Positions 25,826-34,713 of a DNA stretch of 64,000 nucleotides are shown in pieces. The stretch lies in contig DDRS01000040.1 in NCBI GenBank assembly GCA_002343685.1, forward strand, positions 60,578 through 124,577, given 5' to 3'. The notes below the pieces were generated by a model. The model did no database searches. It was not told the origin of the DNA and saw only the letters and a program-made list of their open reading frames with translations. The stretch is from Thiobacillus denitrificans. GTDB taxonomy: Bacteria > Pseudomonadota > Gammaproteobacteria > Burkholderiales > Thiobacillaceae. Numbering within the stretch: position 1 is the first letter of the stretch; the number at the start of each line of letters is the position of its first letter. The translations under genes and the position numbers were made by a program.

Positions 25826-25851
25826 GTCAGGCCGTTTGCCGGGCAGCGAAG

Positions 25852-26691
25852 CTAGGCCAGCTTGGGCATGACGGTCTTTTCCAACCGGGTGGCGAGCTGG
25901 GCGATGGCCTGTCCTGCCGGGCATCCGGGGGCGTTTTGCATCAGCAGCTGGCGCCGCATCACGGCTTGGCGGACTTCGGGATCGACTGGGATGTCCCCCA
26001 TGTGAATCAGGTGGATGGGATGACCGGTCACGGTCGTGACGAAACGGTCGAGGACATGCTGCAACTGGTGGGTGATCGGCAGCCCCGCGCCAGGACGGGA
26101 GGCCTGGTTGACGACGATGCGCACGGTTTGCCGCTGTTGTTGCCCCACCAGCACCTTGATGGTGGCGTAGGCATCGGTGAGCGAGGTGGGTTCGGGGGTG
26201 GCGACCATCAGGACCTCGGAGGCCAGCGAGACAGCAAACAGCACCACATCGGATATCCCGGCGCCGGTATCCAGCAATACGATGTCGTAATTCGGCACCA
26301 GGCTACCCATGATGCGCAGGAACTCGTTGCGTACCTCGGGGGTGAGCCGCGAATATTCGACCAGGCCGGAACCTGCCAGCAGGACCGAAAACCCGCCCGG
26401 CGCCTGCAGAACGGCTTCCTCCAGCTTGGCCTTGCCGGTGAACACGTCGTGCAGGGTGATCTTGGGATAGAGATTGAGCACCACGTCGAGGTTGGCGAGC
26501 CCGAGGTCGGCGTCGAGCACCAGGACCTTGTTCCCGCGCTGGGCCAGGGCGGCGGCGAGATTGGCCGAGATGAAGGTCTTGCCGACGCCGCCTTTCCCGC
26601 TGGTGACGGCGATGACCTTGCCAAGCGGCTTGAGCGGGAGACGGCTCGTGTCCTGGTTGTTGGAGAAAGATGGTGTGAGCAGGTCGTTCAT
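25852..26691 (-). CDS. MinD/FlhG-family ATPase
   Basis: A 279-residue ParA/MinD-type ATPase. It has a deviant Walker A SGKGGVGKTFISANLA (about 31-46), LDADLGLANLDVVL (about 60-73), and LLDTGAGISD at the Walker B position. The N-terminal 25 residues and overall sequence resemble FlhG (FleN), the regulator of flagellar number, more than MinD, but no flagellar gene is in the window. The C-terminus has no clear MinD membrane helix, although the last residues TRLEKTVMPKLA could be weakly amphipathic. ATG overlaps the GGDEF gene's stop by ATGA. Confidence 0.8.
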   Translation of the reverse strand: MNDLLTPSFSNNQDTSRLPLKPLGKVIAVTSGKGGVGKTFISANLAAALAQRGNKVLVLDADLGLANLDVVLNLYPKITLHDVFTGKAKLEEAVLQAPGGFSVLLAGSGLVEYSRLTPEVRNEFLRIMGSLVPNYDIVLLDTGAGISDVVLFAVSLASEVLMVATPEPTSLTDAYATIKVLVGQQQRQTVRIVVNQASRPGAGLPITHQLQHVLDRFVTTVTGHPIHLIHMGDIPVDPEVRQAVMRRQLLMQNAPGCPAGQAIAQLATRLEKTVMPKLA

Positions 26692-27518
26692 GCGTTGACT
26701 CGATGGGTGGAATGGCCCCCGGGACCTGCACCATCAGGTGCGCTGTCTGGCGTCGTCGCGGCTTGGTCCATGACGAAGTGGCCGAACAGCAAGCCTTTTT
26801 CCTCGGCGCTGACCGAAATTTCATGCGGCAAATCGAGAAACACCTGGTTGCGTCCGTCGGCCTTGGCGCGATAGAGCTGCTGGTCGGCGCGCTCGATCCA
26901 TAAATCGGTGGTGGAACGCACCCATTCCGGCGCATAGGCCCCGCCAATACTGATCGTGACATGCAGGTTGACCAGCGGTGTTGCCGGGATGGACAGCGAT
27001 TCGATCGTGCGGCGCACACGCTCGGCAACGGCGCGCCCGCAGTTGGGCCGGCAGTTGGGCAGGATCATGGCAAATTCCTCGCCGCCATAGCGCACGACCG
27101 TGTCCATCGGCCGCACACAGTGGCCCAGGCAGGCGGCGACGGCCTGCAATACCTGGTCGCCGGCCAGATGGCCATGGGTGTCGTTGATGTGCTTGAAGTG
27201 GTCGATGTCGAGCAGCAGCAGCAGGATGGATTCGCCGGAGCGGGCCACCACCTCGATTGCGCGTTCCAGCGTCGCGATGAAGTGCCTTCGGTTGCCCAGG
27301 CCTGTCAGGGGATCCTTGAGCGAGAGTTCGCACAGTCCATTGATCACGCGTTGCAGATAGGCGAGCGGCGGTTCGTCGCTTGCCTGGCCGCTGTCTTGTC
27401 CGGCATGCTCCAGCAATGCACGCGCGTCATCCAGTTGCAAATCCTGCAGGTCGATCAGCGATGGATGGGATGTGGAAGCCACAGAAGGGGTTCTATACTC
27501 GGCGTCAGAATCGTGCAA
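26688..27518 (-). CDS. Diguanylate cyclase (GGDEF)
   Basis: A 276-residue soluble protein with a GGDEF domain at about 65-225. The signature is GGEEF, and RPMD lies before it at the inhibitory-site position, so it should make cyclic-di-GMP with feedback control. The N-terminal 60 residues have no known sensor. A 45-residue C-terminal tail ends in GGHSTHRVNA. Its stop overlaps the start of the FlhG-like gene (ATGA), so both are translated together, linking second-messenger output with a motility or polarity ATPase. The start is unsure: TTG 27518 or GTG 27479, neither with a ribosome site. Confidence 0.85.
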   Translation of the reverse strand: MHDSDAEYRTPSVASTSHPSLIDLQDLQLDDARALLEHAGQDSGQASDEPPLAYLQRVINGLCELSLKDPLTGLGNRRHFIATLERAIEVVARSGESILLLLLDIDHFKHINDTHGHLAGDQVLQAVAACLGHCVRPMDTVVRYGGEEFAMILPNCRPNCGRAVAERVRRTIESLSIPATPLVNLHVTISIGGAYAPEWVRSTTDLWIERADQQLYRAKADGRNQVFLDLPHEISVSAEEKGLLFGHFVMDQAATTPDSAPDGAGPGGHSTHRVNA

Positions 27519-27770
27519 AGGATCAGAAAAAGGAAACCCGACTGCATGTGGCGCGAAGTATGTGTCTATTTGTGCGTTTGATCAAGCACTTGGCGGACGC
27601 GGCGAGAGAAGAGCCGGCCATTCGGCGTCGGCGTGTAGCCGATCTGCATGGCAACAGGTATTCCGCGGCCTTCCCGAGGAACGGACAAGGAGGCACGCAA
27701 CCGGCAAATGGGCGTTACGGTTGGTTCCCCGTCAAGCGGCGAACGGGAACGAGGTGCGGCACATCCCGCC
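27519..27770. other. Gap before the GGDEF gene
   Basis: These 252 nt lie between two leftward genes. Only shadow frames are seen on the plus strand. The promoter of the GGDEF-FlhG pair should be here, but no hexamers stand out. Confidence 0.3.
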
Positions 27771-28142
27771 TCAGGCTACGCTGCCGAAGCTGGGATCCGT
27801 GGCGATATACGGTGCTTTGAGACCGGCGATGCGGCAACTTTGCGCGATCGGCCCGCCGGGAAACAAGGTATACAGGTATTTCACGCCGCCTTGCCGGTGG
27901 AAGCGCTCGTCCAGGGCGTCATGCAGATCGCGCAGATTGATGACGGTGTCGTCGGCGTGTTGCGCGTAATAGTGCTGGAGGGCGCGAATCACGTTCCAGT
28001 GATCTTCGGTGAGTATCAGGCCTTCCTCGCTGGCAATTTTCATTGCGTCGTCCCGGGTCCATTCCATCGGGGCGTCGGGAAAATTGGGATTGGGTTTGGA
28101 TTCCCGGATCAGATGATTGATATCGGCTGATTCGTGCAGCAT
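27771..28142 (-). CDS. DsrC/TusE-family protein with a single cysteine
   Basis: A 123-residue DsrC-like protein with the expected core (NPNFPDAPMEWTRDDAMKIA, LTEDHWNVIRALQHYYA, LHDALDERFH, GGVKYLYTLFPGGPIAQSC). True DsrC carries two C-terminal cysteines 11 residues apart as a sulfur-transfer pair. Here only C103 remains; position 114 is alanine and the tail extends nine residues (TDPSFGSVA). It is therefore not a standard DsrC, and TusE keeps the other cysteine. A regulatory or Rsp-type role is possible. ATG 28142 has AAGGAG; the longer frame starts inside that ribosome site. Confidence 0.85.
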   Translation of the reverse strand: MLHESADINHLIRESKPNPNFPDAPMEWTRDDAMKIASEEGLILTEDHWNVIRALQHYYAQHADDTVINLRDLHDALDERFHRQGGVKYLYTLFPGGPIAQSCRIAGLKAPYIATDPSFGSVA

Positions 28143-28283
28143 GGTCTTCTCCTTCAAAGGCTTGCAGGATGTCCTTTAAAAGTAGGACAGCCCTCCTTTG
28201 GATACAAGGCGCGTTTCGACCGGGTGGCTTCATGGGAATGCCTGAGGTAATCGGGATGGTCCGCCTCCCTACACCCATAAGAA

Positions 28284-28305
28284 ACCATGCCCTTCAGGGC
28301 ATGGT
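28284..28305 (-). terminator. Probable terminator of small secreted protein gene
   Basis: ACCATGCCCT and AGGGCATGGT form a perfect 10-bp stem with a 2-nt loop. Read leftward it follows the 28344-28622 gene and is followed by TTTCTTATG, a weak T-tract. Confidence 0.6.
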
Positions 28306-28343
28306 CTCGTTGGCAGGCTGCGGTGATTCGTGCGCCGGTCCGG

Positions 28344-28622
28344 TCAGCGACGGCCGCCTCCGCTTGCGGTGGCGTTACTGCCCGCGCCCGACTGCAGGGT
28401 CGACGTATCCAGGTAGCGGTTCACCGTATCGGCACCGGCGCCCTGGCGTACGAAGTCGCTGAACTCGGCACCACTGAGGTCGTCCTCGATCTGCGTGTTG
28501 TGGATGTCATTCGGCATGTTGGCCCAGCCTGCGCCCATGGGGCTGTTGTGGTCGGCCAGCGCCGAAACCGAGAACAGCGCGGCAAGGGAACCGAAAACCA
28601 GGGCGTGTGCGATTTGCTTCAT
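28344..28622 (-). CDS. Small secreted protein, 92 aa
   Basis: A 92-residue protein with a signal peptide (about 1-23, VSALA cleavage) and a short acidic mature part, ending in a Gly/Ser/Ala-rich tail GSNATASGGGRR. AGGAGTGACTC precedes ATG 28622. No family is recognised. The mature protein has no cysteine. It is followed by a hairpin terminator and faces a divergent MFS transporter. Function unknown. Confidence 0.65.
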   Translation of the reverse strand: MKQIAHALVFGSLAALFSVSALADHNSPMGAGWANMPNDIHNTQIEDDLSGAEFSDFVRQGAGADTVNRYLDTSTLQSGAGSNATASGGGRR

Positions 28623-28928
28623 GAGTCACTCCTATTGAGATTGAAATATCCGGCATGCGGGGAGCGCATGCGGTATGTGCATGGTAGGGAGGCAGTGTGG
28701 CTCGTCTGTGTCCCGGCCGTTCCAGAATGTGGCAGTGTGTGACAGGCGGGCTAAGCGGAAAAAGCCCGGTTCCCGTGAGGCGTCCAAGATGAAATAGTTC
28801 GAACGGAACGGCGTGGCCGTCGGATTGCCGCCCGGCCAGATTGAAATCCCGGTTGACGCTTCCGGCTGCCGGGCCATGGCCGCATAATGCGCGCTGCACT
28901 TTGGCCGCGTACGCGGCAGTCTGAGTTC
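28623..28928. promoter_or_regulatory. Divergent gap before MFS transporter
   Basis: 306 nt with no supported gene. It must hold the promoters of the leftward small secreted protein and the rightward MFS transporter. I found only weak hexamers with unsuitable spacing and no strong repeat. Confidence 0.3.
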
Positions 28929-30092
28929 ATGCCCAATCTTCCTTACTGGCGCCTGTCCGGTTTCTACTTCTTTTATTTCGCCTTCGTCGGCGCCATGTCG
29001 CCGTTCTGGGGGCTCTATCTGCGCTCGCTGGCGTTCAATGCCTTCGAGATCGGCGTGCTGATGTCGCTGTTGCAGGTGATGCGGATCTTCGCCCCCAACA
29101 TCTGGGGACATATCGCCGACCGAACCGGGCGCCGGACGACGATCGTGCAGATCGCGGCACTTGGCAGCGTGCTGGTGTTCGTCGGCGTGTTTTTCGGCAG
29201 CAGTTTCTGGTGGATGTTCGGGGTGATGGCCGCGCTGAGCTTTTTCTGGAGCGCGTCGCTGCCGCTGGTCGAGGCGATGACCCTGTCGCATCTGGGCGAG
29301 CGCACCGATACCTACGGCCGTATCCGCCTGTGGGGGTCGATCGGCTTCATCCTGATGGTGGTGGGGCTGGGCTATGCCTTCGACCACGTCGCGATCAGCT
29401 GGTTGCCCTGGGCGGTACTGGCGGTGATGCTGGGCATCCTGGCGTTTGCGCGGGTGATCCCCGAGGCCGAGATCTTGCCGCACGCCACCGACCATCACTC
29501 GGTATGGGATGTCGTCAAGCGGCCCGAAGTGGCGTCGCTGCTGGCTGCCTGCATGCTGATGGCGGTGACGCACGGCCCCTACTACACCTTCTATTCGATC
29601 TATCTGGTCGACCACGGCTACGACAAGTCCACCGTGGGCTGGTTGTGGGCACTTGGCGTGTTGTGCGAGATCGGCATTTTCCTGGTCATTCCGCGCATTT
29701 TTGCGCAGGTGACGCCGCGCCGGCTGATCCTGGCGAGTTTCGCGCTGGCAGTGCTGCGCTTCCTGTTGATCGCCTGGGGCGTGGAATCGGCCTGGCTGGT
29801 GTGGGGTGCGCAGACGCTGCATGCCTTCACCTTCGGCACCTTTCATGCTTCCGCCGTGGCGCTGGTTCACCAGCATTTCCGTGGCCGGCATCAGGCGCGC
29901 GGCCAGGCGCTCTACACCAGCCTGTCCTACGGCATCGGCGGCACGATCGGCGGTCTGGCCAGCGGCCTGACCTGGGAATCGCTGGGGTCGGCCTGGACCT
30001 TTACCCTCGCCGCCGCCAGCGCGGCGCTGGCCTGGGTGGTTTATGCGGCCTGGGGCGGAACAAAACCCGTGCCAGCGGCCCCTAAGCTATGA
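28929..30092 (+). CDS. MFS transporter (MFS_1-like)
   Basis: A 387-residue transporter with about 12 transmembrane helices. The loop after helix 2 contains GHIADRTGRRTTI, the MFS signature. The opening PYWRLSGFYFFYFAFVGAMSPFWGLYL is typical of the MFS_1-like (HcaT/nucleoside-proton) group. ATG 28929 is preferred over an upstream frame of 14 residues. It lies 24 nt before leuC's first ATG, but no functional link to leucine synthesis is visible. Substrate unknown. Confidence 0.88.
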   Translation: MPNLPYWRLSGFYFFYFAFVGAMSPFWGLYLRSLAFNAFEIGVLMSLLQVMRIFAPNIWGHIADRTGRRTTIVQIAALGSVLVFVGVFFGSSFWWMFGVMAALSFFWSASLPLVEAMTLSHLGERTDTYGRIRLWGSIGFILMVVGLGYAFDHVAISWLPWAVLAVMLGILAFARVIPEAEILPHATDHHSVWDVVKRPEVASLLAACMLMAVTHGPYYTFYSIYLVDHGYDKSTVGWLWALGVLCEIGIFLVIPRIFAQVTPRRLILASFALAVLRFLLIAWGVESAWLVWGAQTLHAFTFGTFHASAVALVHQHFRGRHQARGQALYTSLSYGIGGTIGGLASGLTWESLGSAWTFTLAAASAALAWVVYAAWGGTKPVPAAPKL

Positions 30093-30131
30093 AATAATCA
30101 GCGTTTTACGCGCTGTATGGCCTTATTCCGC

Positions 30132-31535
30132 ATGCCCGCTCAAACCTTGTTCAAGAAGCTATGGGACGCCCATGTGGTTCATGTCGAACCCGATGGCACC
30201 ACCCTGCTGTATATCGATCGCCATCTGGTGCATGAAGTCACCAGTCCGCAGGCTTTCGAGGGGCTGAAGCTCGCCCACCGCAAACCGCGCCGGACTGACG
30301 CGGCGATTGCCGTGCCCGACCACAACGTGCCGACGACCGACCGATCGCAGGGTATCGCCGATCCGGTGTCGCGCCTGCAGGTGGAAACGCTCGACGCCAA
30401 CTGCGCCGAATTCGGCATCACCGAATTCAAGATGGACGACATCCGTCAGGGCATCGTCCATGTCATCGGCCCGGAGGAGGGACTGACCCTGCCCGGCATG
30501 ACCGTGGTCTGCGGCGACTCGCATACCTCGACCCACGGCGCGTTCGGTGCACTGGCCTTCGGCATCGGCACGTCCGAGGTCGAGCATGTGCTGGCGACGC
30601 AGTGTCTGTGGCAGAAGCCGTCGAAGACCCTGCTGGTCAAGGTCGAAGGCCAGCTGGGCCGCGGCGTGACCGCGAAGGACATCGCGCTCGCGGTCATCGG
30701 CGAGATCGGTACCGCCGGAGGAACCGGCTATGCGCTTGAATTCGGCGGCTCGGCCATTCGTGCGCTGTCGATGGAAGGCCGCATGACCCTGTGCAACATG
30801 GCGATCGAAGCCGGCGCACGCGCCGGCATGGTGGCGGTCGACCAGGCGACCATCGATTACGTCAAGGGCCGTCCGTACGCGCCGAAGGGCGACGCATGGA
30901 ACAAGGCGGTGGCGTGGTGGAACACGCTGCATTCGGATGCCGACGCCGAGTTCGACCGCGTGGTCGAGCTCGATGCCGCGACAATCGAACCGCAGGTCAC
31001 CTGGGGCACCTCACCCGAAATGGTGACGACCATCGGTGGCCGTGTGCCCAACCCGGCCGATGCGCCGAGCGAGGTCAAGCAGCACGACTGGACCCGCGCA
31101 CTGGAATACATGGGGCTCCAAGCCGGCACGCCGCTTGCCGCGGTTGCGGTGGACAAGGTCTTCATCGGTTCCTGCACCAACTCCCGCATCGAGGATCTGC
31201 GCGAGGCGGCCGGCGTGGCGAAGGGGCGCAAGGTCGCGCCCAACGTCAAGCTGGCGTTGGTGGTGCCGGGTTCGGGTCTGGTCAAGCAGCAGGCCGAGGC
31301 CGAAGGGCTCGACAAGATTTTTGTGGAAGCCGGCTTCGAGTGGCGCGAACCGGGTTGTTCGATGTGCCTGGCGATGAATGCCGACCGGCTGGAGCCGGGC
31401 GAACGTTGCGCATCAACTTCCAACCGCAATTTCGAAGGGCGGCAGGGACAGGGCGGCAGGACGCACCTGCTCAGCCCGGCGATGGCCGCTGCGGCCGCCT
31501 GCGCGGGACATTTTGTCGATGTACGTCATTTTTAA
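30132..31535 (+). CDS. leuC: 3-isopropylmalate dehydratase large subunit LeuC
   Basis: A 467-residue aconitase-family enzyme that, with LeuD, isomerises 2-isopropylmalate to 3-isopropylmalate in leucine synthesis. The 4Fe-4S ligands are visible: the first cysteine in FIGSCTNSRIEDLR and the last two in GCSMCLAMN. The active stretch VVCGDSHTSTHGAFGALAFG is intact. The start at ATG 30132 (MPAQTLFKKLW) matches the family; ATG 30117 is also in frame. It is followed by a tiny entericidin gene and then leuD. Confidence 0.97.
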   Translation: MPAQTLFKKLWDAHVVHVEPDGTTLLYIDRHLVHEVTSPQAFEGLKLAHRKPRRTDAAIAVPDHNVPTTDRSQGIADPVSRLQVETLDANCAEFGITEFKMDDIRQGIVHVIGPEEGLTLPGMTVVCGDSHTSTHGAFGALAFGIGTSEVEHVLATQCLWQKPSKTLLVKVEGQLGRGVTAKDIALAVIGEIGTAGGTGYALEFGGSAIRALSMEGRMTLCNMAIEAGARAGMVAVDQATIDYVKGRPYAPKGDAWNKAVAWWNTLHSDADAEFDRVVELDAATIEPQVTWGTSPEMVTTIGGRVPNPADAPSEVKQHDWTRALEYMGLQAGTPLAAVAVDKVFIGSCTNSRIEDLREAAGVAKGRKVAPNVKLALVVPGSGLVKQQAEAEGLDKIFVEAGFEWREPGCSMCLAMNADRLEPGERCASTSNRNFEGRQGQGGRTHLLSPAMAAAAACAGHFVDVRHF

Positions 31536-31548
31536 GGAGAATACCCCC

Positions 31549-31671
31549 ATGAAGCCAATGATTGCCCTGATGATCGCCGTCGCCCTGACGCTGGCAGGCT
31601 GCAACACCGTGCGTGGGATGGGCCAGGATATTGAGAAGGCCGGCGACTCGATCCAGAAGGCCACCCATTAA
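31549..31671 (+). CDS. Entericidin A/B-family lipoprotein, 40 aa
   Basis: A 40-residue lipoprotein with a hydrophobic leader and lipobox LAGC (cysteine at 18), then NTVRGMGQDIEKAGDSIQKA, the amphipathic entericidin signature. AAGGAG precedes ATG 31549. It sits between leuC (13 nt upstream) and leuD (1 nt downstream), so it is translated from the leucine operon mRNA. Entericidins form small membrane-active antidote/toxin-like lipoproteins; the purpose in this operon is unknown. Confidence 0.88.
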   Translation: MKPMIALMIAVALTLAGCNTVRGMGQDIEKAGDSIQKATH

Positions 31672-31672
31672 A

Positions 31673-32311
31673 ATGCAGGCTTTCACTGTTCTCGACGGGC
31701 TGGTGGCGCCGCTCGACCGCGCCAACGTCGACACCGACGCCATCATCCCCAAGCAGTTCCTGAAGTCGATCAAGCGCGCCGGCTTCGGTCCCAACTTGTT
31801 CGACGAATGGCGGTATCTGGACCACGGCGAGCCCGGCAAATCGAACCATGATCGCCCGCTGAATGCGGAATTCGTGCTGAATCAGCCGCGTTATCAGGGA
31901 GCATCGGTGCTGCTGGCGCGCGAGAATTTTGGCTGCGGTTCCAGTCGCGAGCATGCACCGTGGGCGCTGGAAGACTATGGGTTCCGCGCCATCGTCGCCC
32001 CGAGCTTTGCGGATATTTTCTACAACAATTGCTTCAAGAACGGCATCCTGCCCATCGTGCTCGACGCCCAGATCGTGGATCGCCTGTTTCGCGAGTGCGG
32101 CACGAACGAGGGCTACGCCCTGACCGTCGATCTGGACAAGCAGACGGTGACGACGCCCACGGGCGAAACGATCCCTTTCGAGGTGGATGCGGGACGCAAG
32201 CACCGCCTGCTCAATGGACTGGACGATATCGGACTGACCTTGCTTCAGGCCGACAAGATCAAGGCCTATGAGGAACGGCGCAAACAGGATGCCCCGTGGC
32301 TCTTTGCTTGA
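31673..32311 (+). CDS. leuD: 3-isopropylmalate dehydratase small subunit LeuD
   Basis: A 212-residue swivel-domain subunit that partners LeuC. It shows the family features DRANVDTDAIIPKQFLKSI near the N-terminus and LLARENFGCGSSREHAPWAL in the middle, and has normal length. ATG 31673 overlaps no other gene but lies one nucleotide after the entericidin stop, with the ribosome site inside the preceding gene (no clear AGGAGG). Expressed with leuC and followed 58 nt later by leuB. Confidence 0.97.
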   Translation: MQAFTVLDGLVAPLDRANVDTDAIIPKQFLKSIKRAGFGPNLFDEWRYLDHGEPGKSNHDRPLNAEFVLNQPRYQGASVLLARENFGCGSSREHAPWALEDYGFRAIVAPSFADIFYNNCFKNGILPIVLDAQIVDRLFRECGTNEGYALTVDLDKQTVTTPTGETIPFEVDAGRKHRLLNGLDDIGLTLLQADKIKAYEERRKQDAPWLFA

Positions 32312-32369
32312 GTGGTTATTTATCCCCGGTCGCCCGTCAGGGCGTTCGCGGTCAACAGGTTTTTAGAAC

Positions 32370-33431
32370 ATGAAAATTGCAGTCTTGCCGGGTGACGGCA
32401 TCGGTCCGGAAATTGTCGCGCAGGCGGTCAAGGTCCTGGAGAAGTTGAAAGCGGAAGGCGCCCCCATCGAAATGGAAACCGCACCCATCGGCGGCGCGGG
32501 TTACGACGCCTCCGGCGATCCGCTGCCTGAGGCGACGCTGAGACTCGCGCGCGAAGCCGATGCTGTACTGCTCGGCGCCGTCGGCGGGCCGCAGTACGAC
32601 ACGCTGGACCGCCCGCTGCGCCCCGAGCGCGGCCTGTTACGCATCCGCAAGGAACTCAATCTGTTCGCCAACCTGCGTCCGGCGCTGCTGTACCCGGAAC
32701 TGGCGGGTGCGTCCTCGCTGAAGCCCGAAGTAGTGTCCGGCCTCGACATCATGATCGTGCGCGAACTCACCGGCGACGTGTATTTCGGTCAGCCACGCGG
32801 GATTGAAGTACGGAACGGCGAGCGCGTCGGTTTCAACACGATGCTGTATTCCGAGTCCGAGGTGCGCCGGGTCGCGCACGTCGCCTTCGGTATCGCGATG
32901 AAGCGCGGCAGGAAGCTGTGTTCGGTCGAGAAGGCCAACGTACTGGAATGCTCTGAACTATGGAAGGAAGTGATGATCGAGGTGGCGAAGGACTACCCCG
33001 AGGTCGAGCTCTCCCACATGTATGTCGACAACGCGGCGATGCAGTTGATCCGCGCGCCCAAGCAGTTCGACACCCTCGTCACCGGCAACATCTTCGGCGA
33101 CATCCTGTCGGATGCCGCGTCGATGCTGTCCGGTTCGATCGGCATGCTGCCGTCGGCTTCCCTGGACGAGCACAACAAGGGCATGTACGAGCCGATCCAC
33201 GGCTCCGCGCCCGACATTGCCGGCAAAAACCTGGCGAATCCGCTGGCGACCATTTTGTCGGTGGCGATGATGTATCGCTATACCTTCGCCGACCTGGCGA
33301 CCGCCGACCGTATTGAGAATGCGGTGAAGAAGGTGATCGCGCAGGGTCTGCGCACCGGCGACATCTGGACCGAAGGCACGCAGAAGGTGTCGTGCACCGA
33401 GATGGGCGACGCGGTACTGAAGGCGCTGTGA
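32370..33431 (+). CDS. leuB: 3-isopropylmalate dehydrogenase LeuB
   Basis: A 353-residue NAD-dependent enzyme that oxidises and decarboxylates 3-isopropylmalate. Visible family parts are MKIAVLPGDGIGPEIV (1-16), LLGAVGGPQYD (about 68-78), RPERGLLRIRKEL, the DVYFGQPRG motif, VEKANVL, and the substrate and metal site SHMYVDNAAMQL and GNIFGDILSD. Length and order are typical. It completes the leuCDB set and is 55 nt before asd. Confidence 0.97.
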   Translation: MKIAVLPGDGIGPEIVAQAVKVLEKLKAEGAPIEMETAPIGGAGYDASGDPLPEATLRLAREADAVLLGAVGGPQYDTLDRPLRPERGLLRIRKELNLFANLRPALLYPELAGASSLKPEVVSGLDIMIVRELTGDVYFGQPRGIEVRNGERVGFNTMLYSESEVRRVAHVAFGIAMKRGRKLCSVEKANVLECSELWKEVMIEVAKDYPEVELSHMYVDNAAMQLIRAPKQFDTLVTGNIFGDILSDAASMLSGSIGMLPSASLDEHNKGMYEPIHGSAPDIAGKNLANPLATILSVAMMYRYTFADLATADRIENAVKKVIAQGLRTGDIWTEGTQKVSCTEMGDAVLKAL

Positions 33432-33486
33432 TTTTTGCCGTGCATGTCCTGCGGGGCCTGCGCGGACCGATTATCTGGAGATGAAC

Positions 33487-34599
33487 ATGATGAAAGTAGG
33501 ACTGGTCGGCTGGCGCGGCATGGTGGGTTCCGTGCTGATGGGGCGCATGAAGGAAGAGCGCGATTTCGATCACATCGAACCGGTATTCTTCACCACTTCG
33601 AACGTCGGTGGAAAAGGCCCCGATATCGGCCGCGACGTGCCGCCGCTGAAGGATGCCGGCAGCATCGACGAACTGAGGGCTTGCGACGCCATCATCACCT
33701 GCCAGGGCGGCGACTACACCAAGGAAATCTATCCCCAATTGCGTGCAACCGGGTGGAACGGCTACTGGATCGACGCCGCCTCGACGCTCAGGATGAAGGA
33801 CGAGGCCATCATCATCCTCGACCCCGTCAACAAGAACGTCATCCAGGATGGCATCGCCAACGGCGTCAAGACCTATGTCGGCGGCAATTGCACGGTGTCG
33901 CTGATGCTGATGGCGATGGGCGGGCTGTTCGACGCCGGGCTGGTCGAATGGGTGTCGCCGATGACCTATCAGGCCGCTTCCGGTGCCGGTGCGCGCAACA
34001 TGCGCGAACTGATCGCCCAAATGGGCGCCGTGCATGCCGAGGTGAAGGACCTGATCGCCGACCCGGCTTCCGCAATCCTCGAAATCGACCGCAAGGTGGC
34101 GGATTTCATCCGTTCCGACCGCTATCCGGTCGACGCCTGGCCGGTGCCGCTGGCCGGCAACCTGATCCCGTGGATCGACGTTGCGCTGGAGTCCGGCCAG
34201 TCCAAGGAGGAATGGAAGGCGCAGGTCGAGGCCAACAAGATCATGCGCCGCAGCGACAAACCGATTCCGATCGATGGCCTGTGCGTGCGCGTCGGCGCGA
34301 TGCGCTGCCACTCGCAGGCGCTCACCATCAAGCTGACGAAGGATGTCCCGCTGGCCGACATCCACAGCCTGATCGCCGCCCACAACCAGTGGGTGAAGGT
34401 GGTGCCGAACGACCGTGAACTCAGCATGCGCGAACTGACCCCGGCCGCGGTGACCGGCACGCTGACCGTACCGATCGGCCGCATGCGCAAGCTCAACATG
34501 GGGCCGGAATACCTGACCGCGTTTACCGTCGGCGACCAACTGCTATGGGGGGCAGCCGAACCGCTGCGCCGCATGCTGCGCATCCTGCTGGAAGCCTGA
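33487..34599 (+). CDS. asd: Aspartate-semialdehyde dehydrogenase Asd
   Basis: A 370-residue enzyme reducing aspartyl phosphate to aspartate semialdehyde, the entry to Met, Thr, Lys and diaminopimelate. VGLVGWRGMVGSVLM (about 4-18) binds NADP; the catalytic cysteine is C135 in GGNCTVSL, which agrees with E. coli numbering when ATG 33487 is the start. GGAG lies 6 nt before this ATG, while ATG 33481 abuts the ribosome site. The active AASGAGARNM segment is intact. Position between leuB and fimV is conserved in betaproteobacteria. Confidence 0.97.
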   Translation: MMKVGLVGWRGMVGSVLMGRMKEERDFDHIEPVFFTTSNVGGKGPDIGRDVPPLKDAGSIDELRACDAIITCQGGDYTKEIYPQLRATGWNGYWIDAASTLRMKDEAIIILDPVNKNVIQDGIANGVKTYVGGNCTVSLMLMAMGGLFDAGLVEWVSPMTYQAASGAGARNMRELIAQMGAVHAEVKDLIADPASAILEIDRKVADFIRSDRYPVDAWPVPLAGNLIPWIDVALESGQSKEEWKAQVEANKIMRRSDKPIPIDGLCVRVGAMRCHSQALTIKLTKDVPLADIHSLIAAHNQWVKVVPNDRELSMRELTPAAVTGTLTVPIGRMRKLNMGPEYLTAFTVGDQLLWGAAEPLRRMLRILLEA

Positions 34600-34631
34600 C
34601 CAAGTAGGGTAGAGGGTGGCAGGTCCAAGGC

Positions 34632-34647
34632 TGGTGCGATTGTTGCA
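34632..34647 (+). promoter_or_regulatory. Candidate sigma54 promoter upstream of fimV
   Basis: TGGTGCG-ATTG-TTGCA fits the sigma54 consensus TGGYRYR-N4-TTGCW at every position, with the GG and GC pairs correctly spaced. A start would fall near 34659, about 70 nt before fimV. A chance match cannot be excluded. Confidence 0.4.
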
Positions 34648-34697
34648 CTAAAGATTGCGCCTGACGAGCCGTCAATAGTGGCGTCAAGGATTCAACG

Positions 34698-34713
34698 GCC
34701 CCGCTAGCGGGGC
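34698..34713. promoter_or_regulatory. Perfect palindrome in the fimV leader
   Basis: GCCCCGCTAGCGGGGC is a 16-bp perfect palindrome that ends 1 nt before the fimV ribosome site (AAAGGGAGAG). It could be an operator or a hairpin that modulates translation. Confidence 0.4.
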
